In this document: positions 9,301 to 24,815 of the stretch, one piece after another
Position numbering within the stretch: position 1 is the first letter of the stretch
Layout of the letters: each line of letters opens with the position of its first letter
From: Mesaphorura yosii
Lineage: Eukaryota > Arthropoda > Collembola > Poduromorpha > Tullbergiidae
Assembly: GCA_009869945.1 (NCBI GenBank)
Contig: WIXG01000153.1
Coordinates: 1 to 64,000 of the forward strand
DNA length: 64,000 nt
Direction: 5' to 3'
The notes under the pieces: model-generated
Databases searched by the model: none
Seen by the model: only the letters and a program-made list of their open reading frames with translations
What the model was told of the DNA's origin: nothing
Program-made: the position numbers and the translations under genes

Positions 9301-9602
9301 CAATAATTATTTTATTGGCTGCTTTCGTGAATCATATTTTTTGTCAATGTTTCGAGCAGCCAAATGACTCATTGCGTCATTGCATACCGTTTCGTAACAT
9401 GGCAAATCTCAATATTGACTTACTGTCAATACGGTCTAAACGTTTAGAGAATGAGCAGAATCGAGACTTTTCCTGTGGAATTAATTGGTTTAGACAAACC
9501 CAATGTTTGGCAATTGAGTTTTTAGTTGATCCTTCGTCATGTCAGTTAATCATTTCATCTCAGTGTAAAGATTGGCGTGAGAACTTGTTGTGTCTCATGT
9601 GA
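9301..9602 (+). CDS. Candidate short secreted Cys-containing protein (partial, no visible start)
   Basis: A 100-codon open stretch follows a possible acceptor ATAAAATCACAG|GC. It begins with a hydrophobic, signal-peptide-like segment (AIIILLAAFVNHIFCQCFEQ) and then has regularly placed cysteines in HCIPF, SCGINW, TQCLAIE, SSCQLI and SQCKDW, ending in NLLCLM. No in-frame ATG precedes it, so an upstream first exon would be needed; I could not place one. I do not recognise a family. It is divergently placed to the lipocalin. The Cys pattern suggests a secreted protein, but it could be a chance open frame. Confidence 0.3.
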
Positions 9603-10023
9603 ACTTGATGACGCATTCAACAAACGCTGAGTTTCGATGGATCAAGTCTAAATTAATAGTTTCCAGTGAACCCCACCACGGCCACCGGTATCATGCTCCA
9701 GCCCAGACATGAGTACATTTCAACCGGATTTCTCGTCAACCATAAAACTTGCTTCATTCGTGAATTACAATTCGTCAATTCAATGTTTCTGATAATTTTC
9801 TTGCATTTTATTTTATATCACATTCATTTTTGCATTCAGCGGTTAACTTACATGGTATTTGCATTTACATGAAAAGGATTTAAGAAAAGTATAAAATGAC
9901 ACCTCAATTTGATCAGTCATTTGTGTTCACTGACTTGCATTGCATCCAGTGCATGTGTTTGCGTCAAGAACGAAAGTTGACAATTGGCTTTTGGCTCCTT
10001 ATGCTGAGTTCCGCCAAGCCAAA
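9603..10023. other. Intergenic, no recognised gene
   Basis: AT-rich, with a short open frame at 9666-9872 that has no domain, no start context and no splice support. Nothing else seen. Confidence 0.4.
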
Positions 10024-10336
10024 CTACTTGAAGAATACGTTATCTGGATTTGGTGCATATAAATAAATATGAATTAGGAAGAACAAATGCAACAGTAGCA
10101 GAATGGACAATGGTAGGAAGAATGCAGTCCTGTCTGGATCATCGTAGCAATACAGCAGGGTGGAGCTCTTCGGCGCTGACACATTGTGGTCTTCGTGTGG
10201 AATCCGCCGTGGCGGGACTTGATAGACCCTCTTCAACAGGTCTGGAGGAGGTGAGCCGTACGTCATGTCGGGCGGGGTTGGCTGTAGATGCGAGTTTCTT
10301 AAAGGGAGCGTGGAACCTGGAACTAAAATCGAAGAG
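10024..10336 (-). CDS. Candidate 3'-terminal exon: proline-rich segment plus C-terminal membrane anchor
   Basis: On the minus strand an acceptor-like TTTATTTCAG at 10337-10346 (or TTAGTTCCAG just inside) opens a frame with PTPPDMTYGSPPPDLLKR and YQVPPRR, then the hydrophobic run FFLPLSILLLLHLFFLIHIY, and stops after DNVFFK. The layout (extracellular proline-rich stalk, single membrane span, short tail) is that of the end of a type I membrane protein. A second frame is also open over part of the stretch, so the assignment is uncertain. A ZP-like exon about 2 kb upstream on the same strand could belong to the same gene. Function unknown. Confidence 0.35.
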
Positions 10337-12352
10337 CTGAAATAAATTTTTCTTTGAAGTTGACAACAGCAAACTGCCACTAAATTAAAGCTCTACATTC
10401 CCTAATATAAAGTACTCTTTCAGATTCTCCGCTTCTGACTTATTGGATGAAGCATTAGTTGCATTAGCATTAGCGAGAATTGTAAGATGCCGGTGGGCGA
10501 AGGATATTCGACCCATAACTCAAATGATTTAAGAAGATATCCTTCAAAAGTGAAACTACGATCTGACCTCGAGCATGCAAATGGCTTGAGCCATTGTGCA
10601 CAGATACGACATAAGAGGTAAAGGCAAATAAGAATGTTATGCAGTAAACTTGACCTCAATCTGACCGCATCATTCTGATTTACGTAAGGCATGCGTTAAT
10701 TTCAGTTGCAGCCAATATTTGCTCATGCATTAAGTCCAAGCCAAAGGCAAATGTGACTCCGGTGCGAGCAAGCAATTAGCGTTCTTGTTGTTTTCTTAAA
10801 TGACATATGGCAAATTGGTTTAGCAAATGGCAGCATTCATCAATGTAAAAGGCCAAAAAGTATGGTTTTAATTTCTTTGACCTGATTGACCTCTTCCTCT
10901 TGTAATTAAGGCAAAGCTATAAGTGAATGCCCCAAATATTGCCAGCCAACGTGTTGAATTTAAAGACGAGATAATATTAAGTAACATTCTTACTTTTACT
11001 TTTCAAGTAGAACAAGAACTGCTAACCAGAATTAAGCAGCCACAGATCACAAACTCATTCACAATGTCATTCCAACAAACAGAAATGGCCAGATCAATCG
11101 AACTCGATCACCCCGTTTTAAGGATAACCGAATGTAAAAGGTTGTTGATCAGAAGTTGGCCATGCTTCTCAATGTCGAGATCTTGAATTTGAATTATTTT
11201 GTCGATGGCAACAAAGAAGGACCACCGCCCTTAGATTCAATCGTTTCAATTTGATTAATCTCGTAATAATCCCGCATACGCACAAAACGTTTGCCTATGC
11301 CGTATGAATGACAAGAGGAGTTTCCTTCAATTCGTGAACTTCGCAATGCAATCTCATACCGGTCGTCCTCTAACGCGTGATTACATCTAGCCAGTGTTCA
11401 ACATGTGCTCGATATAATTCTAAATCTTTTCAGTTCTTCGTGAGGAAATTTTCCACGCGCGTGGCAAGTGAAGCTTACAATTGTTTGCCTTGAAATGAAA
11501 GACAATGAACAGTGAAGCCGACGAAATGAATGATTCAAGTTTCAAACTTGACAGCAATGGGAAATTTTATTGTCACTTGCATCTGACTACCAGCGTCACT
11601 GGAAATCCGTTGAATGTTTCTGATAATTCTGATTGCTAATTTTGCCACTCTTTCGCTGTGCTTTTGACCCTCTTCGAAACAAAGAAGCGATCGTAAGTGA
11701 CTTAACAACTTCGTGGACACAGACTTGCCGCAAACGCTGCCAGATTCAATGAGCTCAAGAGAATCACTTGGTACACAATCTCTTTTATGGCGACTAAAAG
11801 AGACATGCTCATAAAAAATGCATTTTCCGCATCCACAGCATCTCATCACAACACAAAGTGAAAAGTTAATTTGTAAATAAGTTAAGCAACAGCGAATAGC
11901 GTCATGCTGCTTGCATTGCACGTGTAATAGTATACGCTTCAAATGTTAATTGAAATGCATTTCTAATCTAAAAGGAAACGAGAATTTCTGAATTTGAATA
12001 CGTTGATTGCTCATTCATTAATCTGCAATTAGACTCGGAGGTGAATGAACAATTCCAGATTAAGTTGAGTGTGTACTTATCCACGTGTTCTTATCCTGCG
12101 TGTTCTCGAGTCCAGATGATGCATGGTTTTCGCGATTGAATTAAAAAAAACTTCAGCACTTGCCGAACACTTATTAGCTCAAATGTTCAATCGAGTGTAA
12201 AACACAACAGAGAATCCCATAGTTGCGGAAATGCACGTGCATAAAGATCACGAATTTCGGATTTATCTATTCGATCAGTTTTTGTTTAAGTGAAGCCTGA
12301 AGCGAGGGAGGGAAAGATTTCACACAAAAACAAAAATCTCACCTTTGCTCAC
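10337..12352. other. Unresolved region, possibly introns of a minus-strand gene
   Basis: No firm exon. A 135-codon open frame on the minus strand at 11535-11942 contains MRCCGCGKCIFYEHV and SLELIESGSVCGKS, but it begins without ATG and I recognise no domain with confidence. Minus-strand 10390-10520 is open in two frames, one carrying a run rich in NANATNASSN. These may be exon fragments of the candidate membrane-protein gene ending at 10024, or chance. Confidence 0.25.
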
Positions 12353-12455
12353 CGACGAAGAGATCTCACACGGTTGCCAATTCTCATCCTGCGCTGGACT
12401 ACACTCGCACTGCGCGATATGACAATGATAAGTGACTGAATCCGTCGTCAAATCA
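12353..12455 (-). CDS. Candidate exon with ZP-domain-like cysteine pattern
   Basis: A strong acceptor (TTTTCGTTTCTTCAG) precedes a short open exon ending at a donor TCGTCG|GTGAGC. It encodes DLTTDSVTYHCHIAQCEC, then CSPAQDENWQPCEI. The pattern 'V-Y-x-C-x-I-x-x-C' followed by further cysteines resembles the C-terminal half of zona-pellucida domains, which form extracellular filaments in cuticle and epithelia. No other ZP exon could be joined to it, so this is a weak call. The proline-rich membrane exon at 10024-10336 would be a fitting 3' end. Confidence 0.3.
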
Positions 12456-13773
12456 CTGAAGAAACGAAAAGTTGTTGCGACTTGGCTTGGCTTGAATACT
12501 CCGTGGCGCAATTGACTGCTCACATTAACACGTCTAATTTAAGAACGAAATTATAATGATTTGTTAACTTATGAACGAAAAGAATAGTGCAAATGCAAAC
12601 TTTGACGTTGTTACAGATGTGCTAATTACATAGAATTACATTTCTTCCACACAAAAGTGCGACTGCGACAGCGGTTCAGCGAAATCTTGTCTGTTGCTCT
12701 CTGGTGCTTGACTTGACTGCAGCAACAATGATTAAATTCACTGCACTTTGGCCGTTGAGTTATTTTTACAACGGCAACGGTTATGAAATGGGCTAACGAT
12801 GTAATCGTTGCTTGGTACTAAAACCAAACACTTTACGGTTTCCCTTTCCTCGCTTACATCATTCAGGACGAAATCAGAATCAGAGTGCAGTCGAAATTCC
12901 TGCTGCACATTGTAAGAGCATGGCAAAAAGTACCCCAAGGGTTAAGCGATCTCAACTCGTTGTAATCATCAGAAATCGCATAAAACAAGATTATCAGTAT
13001 AATGGGCGAGTTGACGATGACGTTAGCCTGCCTGCTTGCCTGGTGGAAATGCAAAATACGAGAAACAGATGCCTTTGTATAAGATACTCGTTGTCCTTGT
13101 AAGATTATAAATTGTCAGACAGGCACCCAAAATTTTCTTGCACGTTTTGCTATTGCCCAATTGCTTTGGTCCCTTTAAATACACAACAATGAGGATAAAG
13201 TGGAAGTGATATACTTAACAAAGTGTTTGCGAGCAAAGTAGGAGAGAGGAAGTAGAAGGACAGCAACTTGTGCGCGTATATTGAGCTCATGAACTCATGA
13301 ACCACAAGCCAAGACACTACAACCAGCTAGCCATCAAGATGATGGTTTCGAGGAACTTTTGTGCTTTGTACCTCTTTTCTGTCTCATTTTCCCCAATGCT
13401 ACACTAACACACTGCGTTCTGGCTGTTCTTGTTACGCTCTCTTGCCATGCATTGTTGGCTGAAGACTGAATTATTCATGTTGTAGCATTTCGCATTGTAT
13501 AAATGCAATTCTTGGCTGATACAATCGTATCGTGCAATTATAATACAACGAATCTCTGTTGACTGACTCATGAAAGAAAGACGAAAGGGAGAGTGAATTA
13601 TTATTGTAATTTTAGATTCGAGGCTGTGCAGGAAAACAAGTCTTTGTTGAGCTGCTCGGCACCGGACCGATTGCACGGATATGGTCCGTACCACCAGAAA
13701 TCATTTCTATTTTCATTCCTGACCTTGGTTCAGGATAAAATCAGCTACAGCTTTCACTAGACATGAAACCGGG
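12456..13773. other. Intergenic or intronic, no recognised gene
   Basis: Several short open frames on both strands (for example minus 13404-13694) show no domain or splice support. Nothing further seen. Confidence 0.4.
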
Positions 13774-13779
13774 TTTATT
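13774..13779 (-). terminator. Possible polyadenylation signal of TMEM145 homologue
   Basis: TTTATT on the plus strand (AATAAA on the minus strand), about 200 bases past the stop codon at 13980. Confidence 0.4.
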
Positions 13780-13979
13780 CAGAGCTACATGTAGATTCTT
13801 AAATACATGGCCATGCTTGATTTGATCCACCGACACTACCAAATAAAACTTGAGTAAAAGGGGTACTTTTTGGCATTTTATCTTTGAAACCGCGTTTTAT
13901 GAAGGCCCATTTCTCAAGAATTTGAGCATGGGAAACTTGTTGCTTATTCTAGCCTGTAGTTCATTAAACACACTAGCAT

Positions 13980-16802
13980 TTAAATCGTGTACACATTTTG
14001 TCTGTCCAGGTGAAATTCTCCATATTCCATCTCGATTGTATTTCTGGCATTACTAGCACGTCTACTAGATTGATTGTCATGCTCTTCACTCTCATTGTCT
14101 TCAGGCTGCTCTTGAGAGTCAGACAAATCACCTTCCATCAACATTTCCGCAACTTGACCTGGAGCTTCATGTGGAAATGCGTCTTGGTATTTTGGCGGCG
14201 CAACGGGGAAGGTGGCTGGAATCATCTGCGACAGGCCGTAATTTGCAGAGAACACATCGAGCGGCGATCCAAGCGGAGGAGGTTGCACACCAGCGGTTGT
14301 ATTGACGACCGTGCCATCGTCTCTCTGCAATTTGAGAGGCAGAAATGACTTTTTGTGACCCTTTCTCGTGATTCGTTCTTCTTGGAAGCTATTTACGATT
14401 AGACTCACCTGACGGACTCCGCTCACCGTGAAAATGTCAACAGTTTTTCCCGTGACAGAATCGATGTAAGAAGGGGCATAATAAGAATGCGAGTCGTATC
14501 CGCTAATTGGGTTGTTATTGTTATTTGCTGAACCGTTCAGACTTGTTGAGCTGTCTCCGTTGCTGAATGCAGCTCCAACCTGCGTAGTTCTCACATGATA
14601 GGGGAAACTCTTGTTGGCGGCTGATGGTCTTGTGAGGCACTAAAAAGGATAACAATCGTTGATTACATGATTCGTTTGTTCGTTCTAATTAACTAGGCTG
14701 CCGGGTTGCTCACAAGGAATACGATGTGCCCGACAAACACGCACGAGTGTTCCACACAAACGGAGACTTTCTCACGAACCCACTCGTCAATAACATGATT
14801 GGAGATAATGATGATCACAGGACCAGAAATAAACCTAAATTGGAGCGTGATGCAAATGATTAGCTTGGGCAGAGGTTCTTGGAAATCTAACCCCGCTTAT
14901 GGTGATCTTACCATAAAGAATAGATGGCAAAGAACGGAATGTAGAAGCTCGATTTTTCCGGATAATGCTTCAGCGTGAAGAAGATTGCGTAAACAAACAT
15001 GAGCCAACCGACAAGGCGCAGAATAAGTAGGCCATATCCAGCTGGGGACGCATACACGTACAGGACGTAGCCAGGATCGAAGAACTGCGGCCCAGCAATT
15101 AAGAAATGTGAAATTAACACTTGTCATGAGTCATAATTTGCATCTCGTCAAATCCTGCTATATGAATCTTACGTATTGTTCATAGAAGAATAAGAAGGCA
15201 TAAATGACAAAATAGCAGCAACAGAATACTGTCAATTTGACTGAACTCGAGAGTCTGAGTCTTCCTCTTGTGATTGTGAAGCCCTTGGCGAGTAGTAAAA
15301 GTAGCAGTATAAAGACAAACTCATTCAACGCCTCAAACGCTCGCCCTGTATACGAGAACAACCAAAATTCAGAAGATAAATCAATTTGCAAAGAAAAGGG
15401 TTAATTCAATTAGTTTGTTGACTCGATTTATATGCAGATGTGTAGCTGTCATTTCATGAATCGAGTAGAAATACTTAAAATTCTCACCGGTTAGCTTGAC
15501 TCGTGACAGACCAACTCCGTTTGATGCGTAGCGCCCGTACGCGATACACAACAGTATCACTCCAATGTTTTGAAATGCAAGTGAAACCAAAAATAGCTTA
15601 TACGTGATATGAAATAATTGACGACATTTCAGCTCAACTGCGGGTAAAAAGCATGCAATATGATTACGAGTGAGAATTGCTTCAAAAACTCAGCATAGGC
15701 GTGAGCACTCATTGAGACGAGGTATTGAAATCTCAGTCAGTCACAGTGCATGACATAATTGCGTTACGTGGTCGCATGTCTCCTCCGTTCCTTTATCCTC
15801 CAAATTGCCTCAACTGTCAATTACACAAACGCCAAGTTCAATTTCACTTACCAGCGAATATGAGCGCAGTGAATAAGAGGAACAGATACACGAAACAGAA
15901 GGCAGTAATGACGGGCAGGATATCTGCAACAAAAATCCAAAGATTTTGAAGGTATCACACGCGAACGTGGGGCTCCTTGTGAAAGCCCATCTTACAGAGT
16001 TCATCAGCAGAGAAATGTTCGTGCCAATAATCACCAGGATTTCCATTCGTCATATAAAATTTGTACCTCAGATGTAGGCCCTTTAAAGTAAGATTTTGGT
16101 TGTATGATGGTGACAGCAATTGCATGATGTGCTCACAAATTTTATTTACCTGACTTGCGTTGCAAGCAGCAACTCCAATAAACCACCATCTCTCCCGAAT
16201 AGTTTTGAATGGGCGTTCGTTTTTGCACAGGATTGTATTTTTGAAACTTTGTGTTGCCTCCGTCCTGTTGGCGAATTGCGCTGCTGGAAATTTCGGCGCG
16301 GTTACCTTTTCGCATCCGTTGTCAGTATAAATATCATAAAGGTCCAAGTTTATGAACTGATACTCCTCGGCATGCAGCAGGTCCATCTTCTGTTGGCATG
16401 TCTATCATGAAAGTTGAAAACATTTAATTGAAGTAAATGAAAGCATTCGACTGTGGTTATGCCCGTACTCACTTTTGCATTCGGATTTCTGTATGCGGAG
16501 TGCCATTGGAGATCTGGATACATGAAAAGCTGCAGCGTAGCATTGATGAGGTTCGGATCATATTCGATTTCGTACCGAAATCTTCCATAGGTTGACAGGA
16601 AACAGAATCGCGTCAGAAATACCCATCGCTTTGACCCAAAAATATTCAAAACGTACTGCTCTAGAGTTTCCATTCAGATTCAAATTAAAGAATTTCAACT
16701 CACCTCAGTTGTGGACAATTCGCCCTCTACAATCTTGCAGTGGACACTTAGACAAGTAAGAAGCATGTACCCAAGAAGTAATCCTAACGTACCCTTCTTC
16801 AT
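13980..16802 (-). CDS. TMEM145: TMEM145 homologue (GPR180 / intimal-thickness-receptor family)
   Basis: Eleven exons on the minus strand: 16802-16704, 16628-16473, 16389-16150, 16080-15996, 15923-15852, 15637-15488, 15345-15173, 15084-14912, 14834-14714, 14639-14409 and 14324-13980. All phases agree; the product has 614 residues (human 493). A signal peptide is followed by the luminal domain with WVFLTRFCFLSTYGRFRYE, IRERWWFIGVAACN and YWHEHFSADEL, then seven membrane spans with LAKGFTITRGRLRL, GYVLYVYASPAGYGLLIL and LKHYPEKSSFYIPFF, and the post-membrane motif TRPSAANKSFPYHVRTTQVG. These are family signatures. The cytosolic tail is long, Asn/Ser-rich, and contains a PPKY (PPxY) motif that could bind WW domains. 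Function in this lineage is unknown. Introns 3 and 10 are short, multiples of three and stop-free. Confidence 0.95.
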
Positions 16803-18163
16803 CTTACCGGACTCTAGAAGACAATTTCGTCTCTAAACGAAATTAGTTCATTCAGTTGGTCAACTGTGCAAGAAGAGATTTGTTCGAAAGGCACGCATTA
16901 TTTAATCAATGCCACTGCTCATATTTGCTACTATTTACTCGTCTCATACCATTTCATTGGAATAGTAGCAATTTCAATCAATATCTTGACATAAATAAGC
17001 AAACACTTCAGAGGTGTATGGAAAGCCATGGGCCAGGTGAAAATTGTATTACAGCATTTCTGTGGGTTCAATTCCTTTCCATGAAAAAAAGAACAGAGTG
17101 CATTCACATTCATCTAGCACACCTTCGAGCGTCCAGTTCACCCGGCTATGTTGTGCTTTTTCATTCTGGGTATCCGTGGACACTAATGGCTCACTGAAAA
17201 TTGGCTTTGTTTCCAGAAGAGGCAATGATTGTGCTTAGTGCTAGAATGCACGGTGCACGCATCACCAGACATGGGTTTAAAACAGTATGCGATGCAAGTT
17301 CATAAAAACATTCAAACTTTCTCTGATTACAGACAGCTGAATCTTCTCCGCCAAGTATCTAATTAAGTTAGAAATGCTAAAATAACAGAGGAGTCACATG
17401 ACGTGTGCCATGAAGTAAACAAATTCCTTACCCAGGATTTACATTCTTTGCTACTGCATTTACTACTTTTAAACTAATTACGCGATAATGAGAACAAGAC
17501 AAATGAAATGTTGACAAAATGCAGGTAGTTTCTGTAATTAATCACAAGACCGGAGCAAAGCAGTTGTCATACTCTTGCTCTCCGTATCAAATCATTAGAT
17601 TCCTGAGAAGCAGTCACAAGTCTCATGATGTACTGGGGATATAAATACGTGGTTATTAGATTTCTGCAACCATTCCACATCCAGCAAAGGAGAGAAAGCG
17701 TGGGCTCAGTTACTGAAATTAACTTCGAGACTTGATTAATGAACTTTTGCTGGGAGACGCGAAAACTTTTGCGATTCGTGCAATTACAATATTGTATTTT
17801 ACATTGTCCATTCATCTTCCAATTTGCCTTGGCTCACCAATCACCATCCATCAGCATTAGAGAGATTTTTGCTTCTCGCACTCGAATCAAACTCGGTGGA
17901 GAGTTGGGCCCAACATCACCGTGGTGCGTGCTGCACCATCTGTTCACAGTGCGATGAGTTGAACAGTGTGGGCCTCTTTGAATCCGTACGTGGTGCGTGG
18001 TCTCCTTCCGTCTGTACACAATATGCAGTCCGGCATTTCTCATGTCGTATAGTCATAAGGCCAAGGCAGGCATAAGCTGTTATCGAGATTGATTGTTAAT
18101 TAAACTAACGTAGACTTCAGTATAATCTGTCAAAATTGGGAGGATCGTGGAGCTGCTATTTTG
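16803..18163. other. Intergenic between divergent TMEM145 homologue and RPS19
   Basis: Open frames around 16856-17238 and 17739-18075 have no domain and no splice support. The end of the region, near 18110-18163, should contain the RPS19 promoter and a non-coding first exon ending GCTATTTTG|GTAAGT. Confidence 0.5.
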
Positions 18164-18336
18164 GTAAGTGAATATTCTTGCGGTCTACGATATTATTTCT
18201 GACTAATAAAGTGAGTTGTAACTTCGTTACACCCCGGCCCGCTCAGTTGCTTCCAGAATTAGAACTGCTGACCTGAACTGCCTAAAAGCGAATAGTTGAA
18301 GATCTTACTGACCAGACTACTTCGTTTAATTTTCAG
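18164..18336 (+). other. Inferred 5' UTR intron of RPS19
   Basis: A consensus donor (TTTTG|GTAAGTG) and an acceptor (TTTAATTTTCAG) three bases before the RPS19 start codon frame a 173-base intron in the leader. Such leader introns are common in ribosomal-protein genes. Confidence 0.6.
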
Positions 18337-18339
18337 AAA

Positions 18340-19039
18340 ATGGCTGTCGTCCAGTTTAAGTATCCGTCATCTGTAAAAGATGTCGACCAGCATAAGTTTG
18401 TGAAGGCATTTGCTGCATTTCTTAAAAAGTAAGTGAACATTGATCTATTGAATAGCGGTTAAGTTAGTCTATTGATGTTGGCATTGTGCTGGTTACCGGG
18501 CGACCACCCTGTGTTGGTTAAGTTAAGCGGTTAAAATCCCTAAAATCTATAATTCATTGTACTTTCTCGTTCATAGATCAGGAAAGCTGAAGGTTCCTGA
18601 GTGGGTGGATTTGGTCAAGACATCTAAAGCAAAGGAGTTGGCCCCATATGATGAAGATTGGTTCTACATTCGTTGTGCTTCAATTGCGAGACATATGTAC
18701 ATCAGGTCACCGATTGGCACTTCAACATGTACCAAAATTTATGGAAGTAAGTGCTTCGTTCCTTCATGGCGCATACGACTTTTGAGTTAAATTTCGACGA
18801 AGGTACTAATTATACATGTTTCAACATTTGCAGCACGAAAACGAAACGGATCATCACCAAGCCACTTCTGCCGAAGCAGTGGTTCAGTAGCCCGTAAAGC
18901 ACTTCAAGCACTGGAAGGTATCAAGTTGGTAGAAAAGGTTCCAGAAGGAAGTGGTAGAAGACTAACATCACAAGGACGGCGTGATTTGGACCGCATTGCT
19001 GTTCAGATCAAGCCAAAGAAATCTGTTGCGTCGTCATAA
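18340..19039 (+). CDS. RpS19: 40S ribosomal protein S19 (eS19)
   Basis: Coding exons 18340-18428, 18577-18746 and 18834-19039, giving 154 residues, close to the family's usual 145-156. Conserved blocks are present: [85 protein letters not shown] and [13 protein letters not shown]. eS19 is a component of the 40S head, needed for 18S rRNA maturation and small-subunit assembly. Phases 2 and 1 at the two joins are consistent. The gene has a leader intron and an AATAAA 28 bases after the stop, giving the short 3' end typical of ribosomal-protein genes. Confidence 0.97.
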
Positions 19040-19066
19040 TTATGTTACTTTTATGACAAAAACGTT

Positions 19067-19072
19067 AATAAA
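19067..19072 (+). terminator. Polyadenylation signal AATAAA for RPS19
   Basis: AATAAA in AACGTTAATAAAGGATTT, 28 bases downstream of the stop codon. Confidence 0.75.
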
Positions 19073-20249
19073 GGATTTCCATTTTGGATTGTAATCGTTT
19101 TCCGCCCGAGTTGGTATAACTTGACAATAGATTATGGCTTGTTTCTGGCTGGACGATGAGTTCGATGATAACTTGCTCTAGTTTAGGAATTCATTTTGTT
19201 TTGATTCAGCCATTCCACTCCAGACTCCATGTTGAATTGGCAAGCCTCACTTGTTTACTTCACATCCATCTCTTAGATGCAATGCAATATTAATTGGGTG
19301 CCTGTATTCAGGAATTACCGGCTGTATGAATGGGGCTACCGTCCCGATCCCGTTTGATAATCTTCGGACAAAATTCGCTGCGTGATGAGTGAGCGAAGCA
19401 GTTCATGGTCGATGGTCGTCAGTGGAACTTTGTATTGTCGTGAGTTGGAGCATAAATTCAATACCAAGCATTCCAGATCGCATCCCCGTGCAAACAGGAC
19501 GTCGTGGGACACCGGACACTTCTTTGTTCCACGCTTCCCAGATCCGCATCCACCGGAGCCGCAATTGGGGTGCCCGGTTCATGAGTCTGTGGATTAATTG
19601 GCGCAGACGTAGACGACAGAATGGTGCAGTACATTTCTAAGCTGATCAGTTCAAGGTTGTTGCTCCTTCGCTCAAAGAACTCAGCCATAAAAGCATGTTC
19701 CTCTTCGGTGCAATTTTAATAGCCTGCTCTACTGCTCATGGCTCGTGGTTGGAGATATTCATGGAGGTGCTTTCGTCATCACGTCTGTCTGGCCCACCAA
19801 CCAACCACCACTGCTAAAATTCGTATAACAAGTTGAATATAGAAACTCGGCAACTGCTTCTACTTCTAGCCGGTTGGTCCACGCAGGGACCGATGCACGG
19901 GCAAGCCAATAATGGCTCGGCAGCCAGTCAGCGCACCGCAGCGACAAAAAAAGTACAGGCGAAAAGACCATGGCTCTAGTACTTTGCCATGCGATGACGA
20001 CAGGTCTGTGCCGTGCTTCACGTTCAATGTTCAATGCACTGTGCATAGAGAAGATGAAGAAGACGACTCACACGGATTTCCCTTGCTAGACTGTACATTA
20101 CACATACAAGAATTTATTCACTCATGTCTGCAAAATTCAACCCCTTGTAACTTCCTTTTACAAAAGCCATTTTGTGCTGTGAAGGTGTGGATAAAATTTG
20201 CTCTGCTAAAACCAAATTATTTCCTAAATTAACAAGTTTTAATTGAAGT
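19073..20249. other. Intergenic upstream of belle; relatively GC-rich
   Basis: Bases 19380-20050 are open on both strands in several frames, as happens in GC-richer promoter sequence. No domain or convincing start is seen. The most likely content is the belle promoter and 5' untranslated region. Confidence 0.45.

Positions 20250-24815
<4,566 letters not shown>

Noticed and set aside
10139..10372. Alternative minus-strand frame over the candidate membrane exon
   Set aside because: Less protein-like than the frame with the proline-rich stalk and membrane span; treated as its shadow.
19382..20050. Several open frames on both strands between RPS19 and belle
   Set aside because: Mutually overlapping and without domains; explained by higher GC near a promoter.
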